From: Bradyrhizobium sp. CCGB12
Lineage (GTDB): Bacteria > Pseudomonadota > Alphaproteobacteria > Rhizobiales > Xanthobacteraceae
Reading direction: 5' to 3'
Assembly (NCBI RefSeq): GCF_024199845.1
Contig: NZ_JANADO010000002.1
Coordinates: 62,001 to 126,000, forward strand
Length of the DNA: 64,000 bases
Shown in pieces: positions 50,818-58,995 of the stretch. A program made the translations under genes and the position numbers. Each line of letters begins with the position of its first letter. The first letter of the stretch is position 1. Below the pieces are notes generated by a model. It was given only the letters and a program-made list of their open reading frames with translations. It searched no databases and was not told the DNA's origin.

Positions 50818-51096
50818 CGCGGCACCCTTCCTCAAGCAGGATTACCCGACGGCCTGACATTACTCCATTCGTCTAGCGATTACAGCCATCCTCGCATCGG
50901 CTTATGTCCGGTTCGGTCATAAGCGGCGGTGGACGCCAGTCTGGCCCAGCGTTTCGTTTATCTCCCATAGCCGACATCTCGATGGCTTGAGATTGTTCGG
51001 CTTGAGTCCATGAGGTTCTTTCGGCCCTGAAGCGTCTTTGGGAATTCCGCTCCTTGATCAACCAAGTGGCGACGTTGATCTTAACAGGCAGTCACC
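50818..51096. other. intergenic region
   Basis: No gene seen. It contains the cyclase promoter on the minus strand and the end of the DUF2231 gene. Confidence 0.3.
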
Positions 51097-51606
51097 TCAA
51101 GCCGCGCGTCGCCTTCCTGAGGTTGGCGGCCGGGCATCCGTAGCCGCCTGCGCCGGCGAGTCCAGCACGGCTACTCTGTGGCGATATACCATTTCCCACC
51201 CCTTCCAGCCGGTAAACAAGAGGATGCCTACGACGACGAAGGAAAGTGCCACTCCCCACGGCTTTATGGCGGCTTCGGCACCTTGGCCGTACCGAAGCGC
51301 AAGGTTGATCGCCGCAGCGACGACTGCCATCAGATTCCCGATCATGTGATACCAGGCGTCCGACAAGGCACGAATGCGCGGTTCGCTGAAGAAATCGGCG
51401 AAACCGGCAAGCGCCGCCAACAACGCCATCACAATTGCCGCGCCAATCAACCACATCGATGCCCTCGCCCAGAAGCCGTCGCCCGTCCCCAGAAACGCTA
51501 GATCAGTAACAAACCCACCGACCAAAAAGGCGACTGGAAACGGGATGAGCATCGGATGAAGAGGATGGTTCGCGATCTTTGCAGTGCTCCGAGGATTGGC
51601 CGACAT
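51097..51606 (-). CDS. DUF2231 membrane protein
   Basis: A 169-residue inner-membrane protein with four predicted helices. It begins MSANPRSTAKIANHPLHPML, where IANHPLHPMLIPFPVAFLVG is the DUF2231 opening (NHPLHP). Other segments are WLIGAAIVMALLAALAGFAD, FFSEPRIRALSDAWYHMIGN and GVALSFVVVGILLFTGWKGW. The His residues of helix 1 may bind a metal or haem, as suggested for the family. GAGGTC precedes the ATG. Function unproven. Confidence 0.88.
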   Translation of the reverse strand: MSANPRSTAKIANHPLHPMLIPFPVAFLVGGFVTDLAFLGTGDGFWARASMWLIGAAIVMALLAALAGFADFFSEPRIRALSDAWYHMIGNLMAVVAAAINLALRYGQGAEAAIKPWGVALSFVVVGILLFTGWKGWEMVYRHRVAVLDSPAQAATDARPPTSGRRRAA

Positions 51607-51981
51607 GGTGACCTCACAAACAAGATTGGACCTATTTGATTTGATGCGAGTGATCCGGATTGGTTCCTCAAAAGAGATGATCAGCTCCCTTCCATCGGTT
51701 GCCGCAGTGCGAATAGGTTGTCACAGAAGTCATCAAAGCGATAAGACGCCCCGCGGCTCGCGAGCTCGGCCGGGATTGGACGCGCAATTAACTAGATGGG
51801 ACAACATACCCTGACGTATGTGTCCGCTGGATAGTGCCAGGATAATTAGGGTAGAAGCAGCGGTCGGCCAATCGGTCAGGTTGTCCGGCTTTCCTCAAAC
51901 AGCAGACATGACGATAGCTCTCGTGGTGTTCAGCTCAGGGCCAGAAGCAGAACTTGTATCAGCCGCAGGCGTTAAAGGAAG
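51607..51981. other. gene-free stretch
   Basis: No supported gene in 375 bases between the divergent DUF2231 gene and the cyclotransferase-like gene; it must hold both promoters. Confidence 0.3.
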
Positions 51982-52395
51982 ATGTTAGCAGATCTGTTTG
52001 TGTTCGGTACTTTGAAAAGGGGCTACCCACTCCACGACCACGGACTTCGCGGAGCGCAATTCATTGGCATCTATCGTACGCAGCAGCGCCTTCCCCTTCT
52101 GATTGCCGGACGCTGGTTCGCACCGATGATGTTCAATGAGCCGGGGAATGGACACAAAGTGCTGGGTGAGGTTTACCGCATAGAAGAATTTCAGCTGCCG
52201 AGTTTGGATCGAATTGAGTCCATCGGCGAACCGGGCAATTTGCGCTTGAAGATAACGGTCGAGCCCGTTGGAGACGGCAAGCCGCTCTCAGCCTTCGTCT
52301 ACATGAAGTCTCGGGAACTAACCGAAAGCACCTATCATTCCGGAATAATGGAAAGTTATGGTGACCATCGTTTCATTGCTCCGTGGGATAGGTAG
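51982..52395 (+). CDS. gamma-glutamylcyclotransferase-like (AIG2/GGCT fold) protein
   Basis: A 137-residue protein. MLADLFVFGTLKRGYPLHDH contains the GGCT signature (V/F-Y/F-GTL--G) that forms the substrate pocket. Later segments are VLGEVYRIEEFQLPSLDRIE and VEPVGDGKPLSAFVYMKSRE. The family cyclises gamma-glutamylamines or gamma-glutamyl peptides to 5-oxoproline. The catalytic Glu is probably in RIESIGEPGNLRL. Function plausible, substrate not known. Confidence 0.85.
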   Translation: MLADLFVFGTLKRGYPLHDHGLRGAQFIGIYRTQQRLPLLIAGRWFAPMMFNEPGNGHKVLGEVYRIEEFQLPSLDRIESIGEPGNLRLKITVEPVGDGKPLSAFVYMKSRELTESTYHSGIMESYGDHRFIAPWDR

Positions 52396-52575
52396 AAATC
52401 TGGTGTGTGTTTTCTGTGTTCGGGGCCTTTCGCTTGATGTAGGCCGAACATGGGCCAGCGCAGCTTCCCACCGCCGCATGTCACCCTTAGCGGTCCTTGG
52501 CAGCCCGCGCGAGATTGGACGCAAGGACGGAACGTGTCCAAAGGTGATGTGTTTTAGAGCCAGGCGGTGGGCACC

Positions 52576-52713
52576 ATGTGGGACTTTGATTTTTCCTCCA
52601 AAACAGAATGGCTGCTAATGGGGATCGGCATTCTGCTGTTGCTTGTGGTCGGCCTCTACGGGAGCTTTTGGTTCATCGACTATTATCTCAGCACAAGCGG
52701 CGCTCTGGGTTAA
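52576..52713 (+). CDS. 45-residue single-span membrane protein
   Basis: The protein begins MWDFDFSSKTEWLLMGIGIL and continues with one hydrophobic helix (LLLLVVGLYGSFWFIDYYLS) to TSGALG. The sequence balance is natural. No strong ribosome binding site is visible (GGCGGTGGGCACC precedes). It ends 44 bases before the DUF6894 gene. Confidence 0.5.
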   Translation: MWDFDFSSKTEWLLMGIGILLLLVVGLYGSFWFIDYYLSTSGALG

Positions 52714-52757
52714 AGATGCTGCAGGAACGCTCCTTCACGCGGCCCGTTCTCGGAAGT

Positions 52758-53042
52758 ATGCCGCGCTGCTTCTTTGATTTCAATGATGACGCTGGCCTGA
52801 CCATTGACGACACTGGCGAGGATTTGCCGGACGTCAACGCCGCTCGGGATGCCGCAATGCGGGCTCCTGTCGAAGCCATCCGAGGCAAAAGTGAAAATCA
52901 AGCCCCCTCCGGCCGGATGTTGGTCAACGTGAGAACATCGAGTGGTCGCGTGCTCACCGTCTCCGCTATAGTGGAGGTCACCGTGCACTCCTGGAGACCA
53001 TTGGGGAATAGACCCACAGCTTCGGCAACTCCGCTGATTTGA
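52758..53042 (+). CDS. DUF6894-family protein
   Basis: A 94-residue protein beginning MPRCFFDFNDDAGLTIDDTG with EDLPDVNAARDAAMRAPVEA following. The pattern MPR-FFd---d-----D--G-eLpD--aAr-eA is the DUF6894 family, very common in bradyrhizobia and methylobacteria. The family end (GRVLTVSAIVEVTV) is also present. The tail after VHSWRPLGNRPTA is extra. The start at 52758 is set by homology; upstream codons in frame are not conserved. Function unknown. Confidence 0.8.
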   Translation: MPRCFFDFNDDAGLTIDDTGEDLPDVNAARDAAMRAPVEAIRGKSENQAPSGRMLVNVRTSSGRVLTVSAIVEVTVHSWRPLGNRPTASATPLI

Positions 53043-53246
53043 TGCGGCGCTGCGATACAGCAATCAAACAGAGTGCGCGAGTGCACGCATCGACGGCCCA
53101 CGGGTATCCGGCGATTGCCGGCAGCACTTGTGATCAGCCCGGCGCCCCCGCCGAATGTGCTGCAAGCCTTTGTCGGAGAAACGCGGCGGCTTGTAGGTCT
53201 GGCCTCCCTCGCCTCCGCGCGGTGCGTTTCGCTAGGCTCGACGAGC

Positions 53247-53480
53247 TCACTCATGAGGTCGAAAGAACAGTAGCGTCCCGCCGTTCCGCGCAAGCCAGGC
53301 CAGCGCCGTCGAGGCGACTAACGAAATCAGGCCGCCCCAAAACCAAGAACGTCCGCGCGCGGCGCTGATGGACCGCAGATACAAGAACGCCCCAAGCAGC
53401 GGGCCGTAATTCCTACGGAAGTCTCCGTTGAGCTTCGCAATTTTCGACAGTTCGGAAGATACCTCGACGTCGTCGGTCAC
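53247..53480 (-). CDS. small membrane protein, copy B (paralogue of 10968-11186)
   Basis: A 77-residue protein starting at GTG (MTDDVEVSSELSKIAKLNGD) with FRRNYGPLLGAFLYLRSISA and then one transmembrane segment (WFWGGLISLVASTALAWLA). It differs from copy A mainly at both ends. GAGAGGA lies before the start. The upstream palindrome and flanks are conserved with copy A at the same distance. Confidence 0.65.
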   Translation of the reverse strand: MTDDVEVSSELSKIAKLNGDFRRNYGPLLGAFLYLRSISAARGRSWFWGGLISLVASTALAWLARNGGTLLFFRPHE

Positions 53481-53528
53481 TGTGCTGTTCCTCTCATGGT
53501 CGGAGCCAGCGCCCTATGAACCACTGTT

Positions 53529-53544
53529 TTGCCCGACGGGGCAA
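53529..53544. promoter_or_regulatory. near-palindrome in conserved promoter of small membrane protein B
   Basis: TTGCCCGACGGGGCAA, identical to 11234-11249, lies 49-64 bases upstream of the GTG at 53480. Confidence 0.5.
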
Positions 53545-53679
53545 CTAAACTTTCGGTATTTCGAAAATAGTCTTGATCGCGCGACCGCTGGTCCTTGACC
53601 AACTTTTTGGCCCGATGTCACAGGACCCCTCTAGGGCTAGCGGCTTGCCTCTCGCTACGTTCGCCGGAATCTATGGGGC

Positions 53680-54105
53680 ATGGGCACGAAGTCGCGAGAG
53701 GTCATCTGGAGCGGCCGGATTATGGGCGCGAAGATCCACGCTCAAGGAGCCCGTGAGCGCGCCGAGGCGGCCGTTCGGGAGGCCGACCGGGCGGAAGCCG
53801 AAGCTTGGTCCGTCCTCATGGAAGGCTACGGGGGCCCTGCCCAGCCCTCACCGACGATCGGCCAATGCCTCAATAGCGGACTCGCTTGGCTGGAGGTCGA
53901 ATGCGCCCGCTGCAAGATCCGCGCGAGCCTCCCTCTCAATGCCATCCGCCGGTGCAAGGACACGCCGCTCTGGAAGCAGGAAGCTTCCGTTAAATGCCGA
54001 TCATGTCGCACATCCCGCTACGCTCCGCCTGCCCGCATGATCAAGCTAACCGAAACAAGGCAGATTACGCCGTATAAGTGGGTCCACACCAGTGAGGAGC
54101 TTTAG
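53680..54105 (+). CDS. cassette first gene, copy 2 (zinc-ribbon-like)
   Basis: An intact 141-residue protein. MGTKSREVIWSGRIMGAKIH is followed by a helical stretch (ARERAEAAVREADRAEAEAW) and ECARCKIRASLPLNAIRRC. The second knuckle is VKCRSCRTSRYAPPARM. The CxxC...CxxC layout suggests a zinc ribbon. The end KLTETRQITPYKWVHTSEEL is nearly identical in all copies. It lies six bases before its partner gene at 54112. It may bind nucleic acid or the partner protein. Confidence 0.75.
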   Translation: MGTKSREVIWSGRIMGAKIHAQGARERAEAAVREADRAEAEAWSVLMEGYGGPAQPSPTIGQCLNSGLAWLEVECARCKIRASLPLNAIRRCKDTPLWKQEASVKCRSCRTSRYAPPARMIKLTETRQITPYKWVHTSEEL

Positions 54106-54111
54106 AGAATC

Positions 54112-54357
54112 ATGACCAAGTTCGCCGCGGAACGCCCCTATGCCGATCCAGAGGCGGCGGCCCGCCAGCTCGCCGCGAGTATCGAACCTGTCCAAGACGG
54201 GCGCATTTATATCGAGAAGATCAACGCGCCCTTCCTCTACGCGCTCAAAGCGAGCGGGGCCGAGTTTGGCGCCGGCATCGAGCATGCGATCGAGAAAGGT
54301 TGGCTCAAGTTGCACGAGAGCGGGACTTACGTGCGGCTCCTCGCAGCGGCGACATGA
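54112..54357 (+). CDS. cassette second gene, copy 2
   Basis: An 81-residue paralogue of 2610-2876 and 61688-61945. MTKFAAERPYADPEAAARQL lacks a four-residue IIQL-type segment found in copy 3, then IEKINAPFLYALKASGAEFG and GAGIEHAIEKGWLKLHESGT follow. It is intact. Cotranscribed with the first gene. Confidence 0.7.
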   Translation: MTKFAAERPYADPEAAARQLAASIEPVQDGRIYIEKINAPFLYALKASGAEFGAGIEHAIEKGWLKLHESGTYVRLLAAAT

Positions 54358-55570
54358 TGTAATCTTTCGGCGGCCTAATCGGTAAACCACAGAGCGGCTG
54401 ATCGATGGCGAGGGAAACAGTTGCGCAAGCCCCGTGGGATTCAAATTTGTGAATCCGGCACAAAGGGAACGCCCCGGGCGGCGAGGACGAGTTGGAGCGC
54501 TATATGCGCTGGTTGCCCCGAGGCACAGGGACGGCCTTCTGCCTCATTGCCTTGCGCACCACGAAAATCTCGGCCGATCGCCCGCCTTCGGTCTGGTGGC
54601 CAGGGGAGCGCTGAGATTGAATTAACCCCAGAACGCCCCTACGTTCTTCTTTCAATGGCTCAGATCACACCCACGATGATCAATACTCCGATCTCAACCA
54701 ATAGGAGTGTGCCCGTTGCGGCGGAGATGAAAAAAATCGCCCAATGACAGGAAGCGCATGATTCGCCTCGCAACTTGCCAAAGAAGCGGCCCCTACATCC
54801 TTGGGGGCGTAAGCAGGGGGGCAGGATGACGGGACCGCTTCTCGGAGGTCCTTGACGCGTCCGTCCGGCGCCAAGCACCCCTAATTAATACAAATTTAAA
54901 GCTTTGTCCATTTAATTTATTTAATTGTAGGTTATTTTAAATCCGATGTTTAACGCGCGGTATTGCACGATGCTATATTCAGCAGAATAAGGCCGCCTCA
55001 GAGCTCGCGCTCCATCACTGGATGACTATGGTGCCGGCTGCTGAGTCTGGATTGCCGCGGCACGGTGCCTGGTCGAGGACGAACAGTCGGATCGCGGACG
55101 ACAGGTTGGCCTGCTGGCGGCATCTTGGATCGGCCGAGGGCAGCCCAACGCGCCCGATATTGCGGCACGCTTAATCTCCGGCCACGTATCACCTGATACG
55201 ACGCGCCGAATTTTTCTGCGGAAATATCCATCAGCGCGCAAGTTGAGTAGGCGCGCTCGCGGCCCCGGCGCTACTCCTCACGTCCAGCCCTGGAAGCGTT
55301 TGGGTCGCTCACTGCTGCACCGTTGATCGCCGCCAAGCATCTTTTAACTCCTGATTCACAAAGATTGGCGCGGGAATATCTCACCGCGCCTACCGTGATG
55401 TCACCGGGGCTGGCTGCATATTTCACTTAAATCGTTTACTCGGTATCTTTTGACCTTGCCCGGGCCGCAGCGATATTCTTCGCTGCGGCCTTCGTGCTGA
55501 CGTTCCCGCCGCCAGTTTTCCGCTTTGTACCGACAATATGTCTGTCCAAATTGCCATTGGAGAATGTTTT
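54358..55570. other. gene-free stretch with AT-rich island
   Basis: No supported gene in 1.2 kb. Positions 54890-54945 are strikingly AT-rich for this genome (for example AATTAATACAAATTTAAAGC). Leftward frames at 54998-55241 look like decayed coding sequence (RVVSGDTWPEIKRAAISGAL) with a similar echo near 56600 (RVVSDGTCPESDLLQHCA), but nothing is intact. Confidence 0.35.
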
Positions 55571-55783
55571 ATGTCCAAGGAGAATTGCCTGATTGTTCGT
55601 GCCGCTGGGAAACAACTTGATTTGTTACGGGGCGAAGCCTCCCGCCTTGCGCAAGGAGCTAATGTCGGTTGGTGGACCGACCGCGCGGAGATCGGCACCA
55701 GGTTCTGTTTTGAAGATTCTAAATCAAAAGAGGCATTCGCACTCACCTGCGACCGCCTCGGCATCACCTGCCAGGAAGGCTAG
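55571..55783 (+). CDS. small hypothetical protein (70 residues)
   Basis: The protein begins MSKENCLIVRAAGKQLDLLR and continues GEASRLAQGANVGWWTDRAE, ending LGITCQEG. GGAG lies 9 bases before the ATG at 55571, and a clear terminator follows 10 bases after the stop, so the gene boundaries are good. It is soluble and has three Cys. Not recognised. Confidence 0.55.
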   Translation: MSKENCLIVRAAGKQLDLLRGEASRLAQGANVGWWTDRAEIGTRFCFEDSKSKEAFALTCDRLGITCQEG

Positions 55784-55792
55784 TCCATTGAA

Positions 55793-55822
55793 AAACCCGC
55801 CGACCTGGGAGCCGGCGGGTTT
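55793..55822 (+). terminator. rho-independent terminator
   Basis: AAACCCGCCG and CGGCGGGTTT-type arms form a strong stem, followed by TCTC. It closes the gene ending at 55783. Confidence 0.75.
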
Positions 55823-55961
55823 CTCAATGCCCATGCGTACCGCGGTATTCGTCACCAATCCGCGATGACATATCATACCGCGACACCCGTTGATGGCAGG
55901 TTACCACCTCGATCGTCGACCGTGCATCTGCCGCTGGCGGTCGCGCTTCCTGAACGTTCTG

Positions 55962-56095
55962 CACTGACGCCTGATACCCGAAAAGTTCAACGCACCATTC
56001 CTCTATACCATCAGGGGTAGCGGCTCGGGGTTCGGCGCCGGCATAGGTACGCCGTCGAACGCGGTTGGCTCGAGCTGCACCCTATGTGCGCCTGC
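55962..56095 (+). pseudogene. degenerate copy 4 of the cassette second gene
   Basis: The stretch contains EKFNAPFLYTIRGSGSGFGA matching the intact copies (EKINAPFLYTLKGSGSEFGA), then shifts frame and continues YAVERGWLELH before a 10-base deletion within the HESGTYVRL motif. The N-terminal part of the gene and the first cassette gene are missing. Confidence 0.7.
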
Positions 56096-56237
56096 AATCA
56101 CGACCTGCTGTCGCACGCTTGGTGGCTAGCTTCCGATAGGCGCCGGCTTGTTGAAGCAGCTGAGACTTGAAGGTTGAATTCGGCGCCAACCCTTCAAGCT
56201 GGACCGCTCGCTCCAGATATTCGGTCAGCAGCTTCAC
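56082..56237 (-). CDS. small helical protein of the EYLERA...AYRKLA family
   Basis: About 51 residues from a GTG start: VKLLTEYLERAVQLEGLAPN, STFKSQLLQQAGAYRKLATK and RATAGRDCRRT. The pattern EYLERAv-fE-lA-----fK-qLl-qA-aYRKLA-kRA is a tiny bradyrhizobial family that I recall. It overlaps the degenerate cassette copy by a few bases. The upstream in-frame extension is not conserved. Function unknown. Confidence 0.45.
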   Translation of the reverse strand: MKLLTEYLERAVQLEGLAPNSTFKSQLLQQAGAYRKLATKRATAGRDCRRT

Positions 56238-56245
56238 GAAATGCC

Positions 56246-56481
56246 CTATCTGTGTTTCGTTGCGAGCACATGCCCGAGCGCAGCTGGCGGCGCGGACTGG
56301 GGTGCAGCCAGCCAATCATTGATTTGCACAGCAGCCTCGGCTTGCCTGACCCGCTTCATTAAAAGTTCGCGCTCAGTACCCGGCGGCAACCGCTCGGCGG
56401 CCTCTCGAACTTGGCAGCTTCCTCAATGAGGCGCTGCGCGAACGAGGTAGTGTGTTTAATGCGACGACGAAGCTTACTCAC
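56246..56481 (-). pseudogene. frameshifted small protein related to the LEER...SPGLQPP family
   Basis: From GTG (SKLRRRIKHTTSFAQRLIEE, AAKF) the frame breaks, and continues in another as REAAERLPPGTERELLMKRV and RQAEAAVQINDWLAAPQSAP with a longer tail. Adding one C (AAGTTCGAG to AAGTTCCGAG) restores one frame. GGGAG precedes the GTG. The middle matches the family (LPPG-ERE-L-KR-RQAE-A--I-DWL), while the end differs. Confidence 0.65.
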
Positions 56482-56714
56482 GCGTATCTCCCGAAAGAAG
56501 CCTAAGCCCGCAGTCGAGCGGCCAGTCCTGTCGTAGGCCGATCTTTTTGGCGGGTAGCTCAGCGCAATGCTGCAACAGATCCGACTCAGGACACGTACCA
56601 TCTGATACGACACGCCAGGCTTTCTTTAGAAAAATATCCACCCAGGAACTAGCGAGAGATGCTTCTCGTTAGACCAAGCCTTGCTCGCGGTTAACAGACG
56701 CAAGGATCTAACTT

Positions 56715-56749
56715 GGCCTCAGCCGTCCAGACAGCGGCTGAGGCCTTTT
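56715..56749 (+). terminator. rho-independent terminator-like hairpin
   Basis: GGCCTCAGCCG and CGGCTGAGGCC form an 11-bp stem followed by TTTTCG. No intact plus-strand gene ends upstream, so it may be a relic or serve an untracked transcript. A similar GGCCTCAGC hairpin is at 16242. Confidence 0.55.
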
Positions 56750-57504
56750 CGTTCGTATTCCGCGCGGTTCTCTACACCGTCCAACGCTGAGTGAGCCCGC
56801 CTTGACCTAATGAGAAGCGAGAGCTTCCGAAGACATTGCGTCCGAGTCGCAATCACTATTTCGGCCTTGCGCAGATGGAACACAAGGCATCGAGAACAAT
56901 TTGACTTTGCGCCGGCTCCGCCGAGCCGGTGGAGCGGCCCCGGCCAGATCGCCTCAGCACTCGTTGCCCAAAGTCGGGGCCGTCTCTCCGCCACTGCGTT
57001 TCGGAGTAAGCGTAGCCGTCCATCGCCCTCGATCGTCCCAACTGATCGCCTCGACCGCGACATCTACTTAGTGCTTGAGGACTTCGGCGCGCGTGCCGGC
57101 TGCCGCTGCAGGACTTCATCCAGGCAACGCCATGCGGCGCATCGACGAGCAACTCGTCCTGCCGCTTCGCGGCATCGCCGGATGGTGGGGAGGCAAGCCT
57201 ATCGGCCGGACGCCCCCGGGACGGTCGCGCGCACTTCCTCCGCTGCCCGGTCTGCGGAGAAGTCCTGGATATGCGAGGGGAGCTCCTCGATTATCTACAT
57301 CGCCAAAACCGAAGAGAAACCGACCCAACATTAATCCGCGCGAGTGTCCGCGGAGATCGGCATAGCGCCGGCATCATAGCGCCGATGGACGAAAAGCGGC
57401 AGACGGCGCGCGTCGTCCGCTTCCCTGCCGAAAGGCGACATAGAAGAGACGTCCTGGAAAGCAAAAGGCCTCCAGCTGAGCTTGCCCGCCATTGGGGCCG
57501 AGCC
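56750..57504. other. gene-poor stretch, possible decayed CPVCG protein
   Basis: No intact gene. Around 57225-57310 the plus strand reads RAHFLRCPVCGEVLDMRGEL followed by LDYLHRQN, which resembles a small zinc-finger protein, but the beginning lies in other frames. A basic frame at 57385-57549 (MDEKRQTARVVRFPAERRHR) has no ribosome binding site. Confidence 0.3.
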
Positions 57505-57702
57505 CTAGGTCAGATACGGATCAGAGCCGCTCCGGATAGCATGCGCTAGTCGGCCTGTGTCTTGGTCGGGTTGGAGTCGCGCAAGCCGCCTTTCGAGCTC
57601 TGTCCTTTTGGCGACTATTCTTGCGGCTAGGATCTCATCGACCTCTGTGTGGAGGGCCCACAGTTCATCGATGGACATCCGCCCTAATTGCTCTTTGTCC
57701 AT
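57505..57702 (-). CDS. truncated H-NS-like protein (N-terminal dimerisation part only)
   Basis: A 65-residue protein. MDKEQLGRMSIDELWALHTE is followed by VDEILAARIVAKRTELERRL ARLQPDQ. This is the N-terminal oligomerisation region of rhizobial H-NS-family proteins (MSiDELw-LhE-V---LaaKI-aEk--LE-RL--L). The C-terminal DNA-binding loop is missing and the tail (LAHAIRSGSDPYLT) is unrelated. It could therefore poison or modulate H-NS-type silencing, as truncated H-NS paralogues do in enterobacteria. No ribosome binding site problem noted. Confidence 0.6.
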   Translation of the reverse strand: MDKEQLGRMSIDELWALHTEVDEILAARIVAKRTELERRLARLQPDQDTGRLAHAIRSGSDPYLT

Positions 57703-57780
57703 GATCGCACCCGAACCAACGCCCCGTTTGGTCCGTTAACGAGAGGCCGGCAAGCAAATACCGGTTCCTCGAATATGCCC

Positions 57781-57957
57781 CTACGCTTGTTTTGGCTGTG
57801 GCGCCGGATTCAACCGATCTCGCGTCACGCTAGTTCCCTGCTTTGCGCGAGCCTCATCTTCGGCTTGAGCTACTTTTTGTCGAATCTCTTCCAATTCGGA
57901 AAGCTTGGAAGCAAGTGCTTCGAAACGTTGGCGCAAATCAGCAACGCGACTATACAT
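57781..57957 (-). CDS. small coiled-coil protein
   Basis: A 58-residue protein from MYSRVADLRQRFEALASKLS, then ELEEIRQKVAQAEDEARAKQ and a Pro-rich end (NPAPQPKQA). Heptad-like spacing suggests a coiled coil. Starts 79 bases upstream of the H-NS-like gene, same direction. Function unknown. Confidence 0.5.
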   Translation of the reverse strand: MYSRVADLRQRFEALASKLSELEEIRQKVAQAEDEARAKQGTSVTRDRLNPAPQPKQA

Positions 57958-57972
57958 CCGACCTCCCACCAC

Positions 57973-58421
57973 GACTGTATCTTTGTGAACAATACGGCGT
58001 CCTCGGCATCTGGAGGTTTGGATCGAATGCCGAGGCCGCTTTCCCGCGCGGGATCGAAACCAGAGCGGCCGGCTAGATTACGTTCATTTTGAGTTCCCGC
58101 GCCTGCATATGTGAACCCGTCAGCACTGCGCTCGATTTACCGGCCCGCGTTCTGATGGGGCCATCGGACTCAGGTCCGCCTTCTCCGAGCCACCACACTG
58201 GATGTTGGACAGACATGGCTAAGGTGCTCAGACGCGATAACCGGGTCCGATCTCCCAGAGGTAGCCGGTATGGCGGAGGCGTGTTTGGTGTGCGGCGTAT
58301 GACCAGAAGCGGACGCGATGATCGTACGACCGATCGCTGGCCGAGCATTCGCTCACCCTCTACTATCCGAGAATTCTCAGCCCGCCGGGGGTTCAGTCGG
58401 CAGTTATTTTTGGAGGTGCAA
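57973..58421. other. gene-free stretch
   Basis: No supported gene in about 450 bases. Confidence 0.3.
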
Positions 58422-58957
58422 ATGCACTATCGACGACGACTTCTTTTCCACGGAGTGTCTTTGTTTTTTTGATCGGACTCTTCACTGGCCTCGTTGAGCA
58501 ACACTTCACAAACGTGCGTATGGCGCTGGCAGCCCATCTTGAAGGCGTAATGAACGGAATATTTCTTCTCACCGTCGGCGCGATCTGGAACGAGCTGATG
58601 CTGTCGTCTCGAACAACCAGCGTAGCTTAATGGGTACTGCTCGGCGGGACATATTGCAATTGGGTCATGACAACGATCGCCGCAGTTCGCGGAACCGCGG
58701 CCCTTTCTCCGATAACCGCGGCCGGATACGGTGCCTCACAGTGGCAAGAATCCTTGGTCACCTTGGGATTCGTCGTCATCGGGCTTGCGGCGATCTCCGC
58801 TTCCGTATTGCCATTGTGGGTGCTACGAAGCAAGGTAACGCCTCGCTGCCTGATATTGCGAGACCAGATCAAATGTCGCCGTAGGGCCAAAATGCGAAGC
58901 CACCCACGTGAGCAAATCGAGTCCGATGTACTCCACCATCCGGACGCCACGGGGTGA
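58422..58957 (+). pseudogene. hydroxylaminobenzene-mutase-like membrane protein, broken
   Basis: The start MHYRRRLLFHGVSLFF has TGGAGG 7 bases upstream. The frame breaks in a run of T at about 58461-58470. It resumes as LIGLFTGLVEQHFTNVRMAL followed by AAHLEGVMNGIFLLTVGAIW, then meets an in-frame TAA near 58630, and continues WVLLGGTYCNWVMTTIAAVR and SQWQESLVTLGFVVIGLAAI. The order and the AAHLEGVMNG motif match the small four-helix family that includes hydroxylaminobenzene mutase HabA. One frameshift and one stop make it inactive. Confidence 0.7.
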
Positions 58958-58995
58958 GCCGATGCTTCGGAGAAAGACGAAGAGCAAGCGCTCAG

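Noticed and set aside
54660..54878. Minus-strand frame ending in a hydrophobic stretch (LLLVEIGVLIIVGVI)
   Set aside because: The upstream part is Arg/Pro-rich chance sequence and no start or ribosome binding site marks a small membrane gene.
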